Source: an uncultured Collinsella sp.
Lineage (GTDB): Bacteria; Actinomycetota; Coriobacteriia; Coriobacteriales; Coriobacteriaceae
DNA: 19,575 nucleotides
Assembly: GCA_902493615.1 (NCBI GenBank)
Contig: CABUQK010000024.1
Span: 1 to 19,575 of the forward strand
Direction of reading: 5' to 3'
The first letter of the stretch is position 1; every line of letters starts with the position of its first letter. The translations under genes and the position numbers were made by a program. Below, in pieces: positions 15,292-19,575 of this stretch. The notes under the pieces were generated by a model, which did no database searches, was not told the origin of the DNA, and saw nothing but the letters and a program-made list of their open reading frames with translations.

Positions 15292-15849
15292 CTAGCTCAG
15301 CATTGCATCCATCATCTCGGAGTTGACGGAGTCGTCGGCAGACCACTCGCCATCGTCGTTGCAGGTGTACTTGAAGATAACCGTGGTCTTCCTGGGCTCG
15401 GTGGCCTTGGTCACATCGACCATAACCTGACCGGCCATCTTGTACAGCTCGTCATCGGAAGGAACCGTGTCAAGCGCAGCGACCTTCTCCTGATACTGGG
15501 TGGAGAAGTCCTCGACGATCTTGTTCATAGATTTGCATGTAATAGAGACCTCGGCGGTCGCGACACCCTTGTCCTCGTCGACCGTCACGTCGCCGATCTT
15601 GTAGTCAAAGCCCTCAAGATAGGTCTTGGCGTACTCCTTGGGATCGATACCCAGCTGCTCGAACTCGTCGCCCGAAGCCTCCTCCAGACCAGAGAGGAAG
15701 TCGTCGCCACCGTTCTTGACCTCGTCAAACTGCGTCGTAAGATCCTCGGTGATGAGCTCCTCAACCGAAGGACCTCCACAGCCGGAAAGCACGACCACGC
15801 ATGCAACCAAGACGCCCATGAGGGGCGCAAGCAGCAGCTTCTTTTTCAT
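15292..15849 (-). CDS. Secreted lipoprotein of unknown function
   Basis: This is a membrane-anchored lipoprotein of 185 residues. The signal peptide is MKKKLLLAP plus a hydrophobic stretch and the lipobox LSGC, with C24 the lipidated residue. The mature part is acidic and helical-plus-strand, with segments such as VEELITEDLTTQFDEVKNG, a YKIGDVTVDEDKGVATAEV strand pair and two further cysteines. It resembles the DUF5105/DUF4878-type lipoproteins of Gram-positive bacteria, an impression that needs a profile search. The start at 15849 is set by GGGAGG six bases upstream and by the signal peptide; the frame is open further upstream but that extension is non-coding in character. It is monocistronic, with its own promoter candidate. 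Confidence 0.88.
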   Translation of the reverse strand: MKKKLLLAPLMGVLVACVVVLSGCGGPSVEELITEDLTTQFDEVKNGGDDFLSGLEEASGDEFEQLGIDPKEYAKTYLEGFDYKIGDVTVDEDKGVATAEVSITCKSMNKIVEDFSTQYQEKVAALDTVPSDDELYKMAGQVMVDVTKATEPRKTTVIFKYTCNDDGEWSADDSVNSEMMDAMLS

Positions 15850-15914
15850 GTTGTTCCTCCCAATGAGCGGCACCGCGCTTCCCGGACGCGGCACACGTTG
15901 TAATAAGTAAGCCC

Positions 15915-15944
15915 ATACTATCCACTTATGAACACCCTCGGCAA
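15915..15944 (-). promoter_or_regulatory. Promoter candidate of the lipoprotein gene
   Basis: On the minus strand, TTGCCG (15939-15944) and TAGTAT (15915-15920) are 18 bases apart, each matching the consensus at four of six positions. The -10 box is 65 bases before the start codon. Confidence 0.45.
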
Positions 15945-16000
15945 CGCGAAGGCGTGGTCGGTTCGTTTTAGCGTCCGAACGGTTTGCAAGCCCGCCCAAC

Positions 16001-16034
16001 GTGCAATAAAACGCTTCCCCACGGTGCAATAAAA
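16001..16034. repeat. Direct repeat GTGCAATAAAA (two copies)
   Basis: Copies lie at 16001-16011 and 16024-16034, a 23-bp period. The second overlaps the T-tract of the EIIA terminator on the minus strand. The role is unknown. Confidence 0.5.
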
Positions 16035-16060
16035 AAGGTGGCCGGAAAACCCGACCACCC
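16030..16060 (-). terminator. Intrinsic terminator of the EIIA gene
   Basis: On the minus strand GGTGGTCGG pairs with CCGGCCACC (9 bp, one G-U pair, loop GTTTT) and is followed by TTTTTTATT. It starts 27 bases after the EIIA stop. This is a textbook rho-independent terminator. Confidence 0.88.
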
Positions 16061-16085
16061 TTGCACATCCTTTGGACGCCGCAGT

Positions 16086-16622
16086 TTACTTGCGGACGAC
16101 CTTGACGATGGCGTCACCGGCGGCGACGGCGGACTCTGCCTCGACGGTGAGCTCGACATCGGCAAACTCGGCGGTGTTGGACACGGCCACGACGACGCAG
16201 TCCTTGTAACCGGCAGCGGCGATCTTGGCGCGGTCGATCTTGAGTATGGGCTGGCCAGCCTTCACAACGTCGTCGGCCTTGACGAAGCCCTCGAAGCCAT
16301 CGCCGTTCATGTTGACGGTATCGACGCCAACGTGCACCAGAACCTCGATGCCGCTATCGGACTGCAGACCCACGGCGTGACCCATGGTGACGGTCACCTT
16401 ACCGTCGCAGGGAGCGTAGACCAGATCGTCCTCGGGCCACACGGCACAGCCCTTGCCCAGAACCTCGCCGCCAAAGACGGGATCGGGCACGTCGGCCATC
16501 TTGATGACCTTGCCCTTGACGGGCGAGCACAGCACGTCGGCGCCAGCAGAAGCAGAGATGGAGGCCGGAGCAGCGGCAGCCGCGGGCTCAGCCTTCTTCT
16601 TGAACATATCAAACAGACCCAT
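16086..16622 (-). CDS. PTS glucose-family EIIA component
   Basis: This is a cytoplasmic phosphocarrier of the Glc family that receives phosphate from HPr and passes it to an EIIB domain. It has 178 residues. A short amphipathic start MGLFDMFKKK, like that of E. coli EIIA-Glc, is followed by an Ala/Pro/Ser linker (11-28) and the EIIA domain. The two active-site histidines are present: H82 in MGHAVGL and the phospho-acceptor H97 in EVLVHVGVDTV. The ATG at 16622 has an AGGAG site upstream; an earlier in-frame ATG lacks one. It stands alone without EIIBC. It could serve the beta-glucoside system implied by the neighbouring glucosidase or act as a shared EIIA, and the symbol crr is therefore not assigned. 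Confidence 0.93.
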   Translation of the reverse strand: MGLFDMFKKKAEPAAAAAPASISASAGADVLCSPVKGKVIKMADVPDPVFGGEVLGKGCAVWPEDDLVYAPCDGKVTVTMGHAVGLQSDSGIEVLVHVGVDTVNMNGDGFEGFVKADDVVKAGQPILKIDRAKIAAAGYKDCVVVAVSNTAEFADVELTVEAESAVAAGDAIVKVVRK

Positions 16623-16671
16623 ACGTTTTCTCCTCTTGATTAAGCGCAACGTTGTGCGCATGCCTACGGTA

Positions 16672-16677
16672 ATTATA
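16672..16677 (-). promoter_or_regulatory. -10 box of the EIIA gene
   Basis: A perfect TATAAT on the minus strand 49 bases before the start codon. The only -35-like element is TTGCCT at a 22-base spacing, which is too far, so the promoter may rely on an activator. The promoter shows that EIIA can be expressed independently of the glucosidase. Confidence 0.5.
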
Positions 16678-16703
16678 GTGCCAAATGACCAAAATACTCA
16701 GGC

Positions 16704-16736
16704 AAGGGCTCGAATCGCACGCCCTTCCGAGCCCTT
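16704..16736 (-). terminator. Hairpin between the gene remnant and the EIIA promoter
   Basis: A perfect 9-bp stem AAGGGCTCG/CGAGCCCTT has a 15-base loop. On the minus strand it is followed only by a weak T-rich stretch (TATTTT, seven bases on). It is probably the old terminator of the transcript that ran through the decayed gene. Confidence 0.45.
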
Positions 16737-16773
16737 CCCAAAACCTTTTCCCCAGCGGCGCTCATATTGTCGA

Positions 16774-16872
16774 TTAATCCTCAATAAGCCCCAGGTAAAC
16801 AAAAGCGTTCCAGATGCCGTCGTCATTGACGTCGGTGGTCACGTAATCGGCTGCCGGTTCGGCGTTCGGCAG
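16774..16872 (-). pseudogene. C-terminal remnant of a Cof-type HAD phosphatase gene
   Basis: On the minus strand, about 32 codons ending in TAA at 16774 read PNAEPAADYVTTDVNDDGIW...LGLIED. This matches the pattern of the C-terminus of Cof/YwpJ-type HAD hydrolases (MGNAxPexKaaADYVTxdvdeDGIxkAl..lgLI). The upstream parts of such a gene are absent: only about 30 bases separate the remnant from the glucosidase stop, and the frame has no start codon. It is therefore the tail of a gene whose 5' part was deleted. The frame differs from that of the glucosidase. Confidence 0.6.
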
Positions 16873-16879
16873 AACGCCG
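16860..16879. other. 8-bp hairpin after the glucosidase gene
   Basis: CGGCGTTC-ggca-GAACGCCG is a perfect 8-bp stem with a 4-base loop, 22 bases past the glucosidase stop. There is no T-run. It may act as a weak terminator or 3' end stabiliser. Confidence 0.45.
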
Positions 16880-16901
16880 GGACTCAATCGCCGGAACTCA
16901 A

Positions 16902-16902
<1 letters not shown>
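16875..16902. repeat. 14-bp tandem duplication ending in the glucosidase stop codon
   Basis: CGCCGGGACTCAAT (16875-16888) is followed immediately by CGCCGGAACTCAAT (16889-16902), one mismatch. The second copy ends on the first base of the minus-strand stop codon (tta, 16902-16904). Confidence 0.75.
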
Positions 16903-19407
<2,505 letters not shown>

Positions 19408-19437
19408 CGACGAGCGTGGATTTTCGGACACTCAGAT

Positions 19438-19509
19438 AATGAGCGTGGACAATCTCCCACTTTGAGGCCGTCACCGAGCCAAAAACGGGAGATTATCCAC
19501 TCTCATTTT
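19438..19509 (+). terminator. Long 21-bp inverted repeat with T-tail after the rpiR-family gene
   Basis: Arms at 19438-19458 and 19487-19507 pair over 21 positions with two mismatches (AATGAGCGTGG... against ...CCACTCTCATT), around a 28-base loop, and end in TTTT. It starts 31 bases past the stop. GAGCGTGGA also occurs at 19412-19420, a direct copy of part of the left arm. This may be the terminator, a dispersed repeat, or both. Confidence 0.6.
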
Positions 19510-19575
19510 GCAGGTAGTCGTTGGGTGTTCCTATAGTTTTGTCAACCGTCGGGGCTACTCCCGGTAGGGCACCCG
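19510..19575. other. Right-edge sequence, unassigned
   Basis: No gene is seen. GGGTGttCCTA (19523-19533) and TAGGgcACCC (19565-19574) form an imperfect inverted pair. The start of an insertion sequence or another dispersed repeat is possible, but the window ends too soon to tell. Confidence 0.2.

Noticed and set aside
15124..15903. Plus-strand open frame of 259 codons
   Set aside because: It overlaps the lipoprotein gene in antisense and starts in the structured non-coding segment; no ribosome site or domain was seen.

Overview
The window reads as a high-GC chromosomal segment from a gut Coriobacteriia bacterium, most likely Collinsella or a close relative. This is an inference from the G+C-rich codons with purine-rich Shine-Dalgarno sites, the modular MBG/zinc-ribbon surface protein, the gene mix, and intergenic repeats of a style I associate with that group. 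No rRNA, tRNA, CRISPR array or intact transposase was seen.

Layout. (1) Positions 1-4642, minus strand: the first 1547 codons of a giant secreted surface protein (signal peptide, parallel beta-helix, then Ig-like, MBG and CxxC modules). It is cut by the left window edge. (2) 4885-6884, plus: a LytTR response regulator and a GHKL sensor kinase of the AgrA/AgrC type, divergent from the surface protein. (3) 6946-7521, minus: a protein aligning with family-4 uracil-DNA glycosylases but lacking the catalytic motifs. (4) 7658-7978, plus: thioredoxin, with a strong terminator. (5) 8199-14046, plus: a nickel/hydrogenase-maturation cluster (82-residue helical protein, nikR with a His-rich leader, hypF, hypC, hypD, hypE). 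(6) 14152-14820, plus: a Gph-like HAD phosphatase. (7) 14821-15291: 471 bases without a gene, filled with alternating inverted repeats, a tandem repeat and nested hairpins. (8) 15292-15849, minus: a lipoprotein. (9) 16086-18350, minus: a glucose-type PTS EIIA and a GH1 6-phospho-beta-glucosidase, separated by the decayed tail of a Cof-type HAD gene. (10) 18553-19407, plus: an RpiR-family regulator divergent from the glucosidase, followed by a long inverted repeat.

How the parts work together. HypF, HypC, HypD and HypE form the complete module that builds and delivers the Fe(CN)2CO group of [NiFe] hydrogenases. HypA, HypB and the hydrogenase itself are not in the window. NikR at the head of the cluster links it to nickel status. 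The RpiR regulator, glucosidase and EIIA form a beta-glucoside or cellobiose use locus without its permease (EIIBC). The LytTR/GHKL pair is placed to control the divergent surface protein, but no signal-peptide genes (agrB/agrD) are visible.

The most notable items are the degenerate glycosylase, the metal-binding leader on NikR, the unknown 82-residue protein that opens the hyp cluster, the structured repeat region at 14863-15273, and the gene remnant with a 14-bp tandem duplication next to the glucosidase stop codon.
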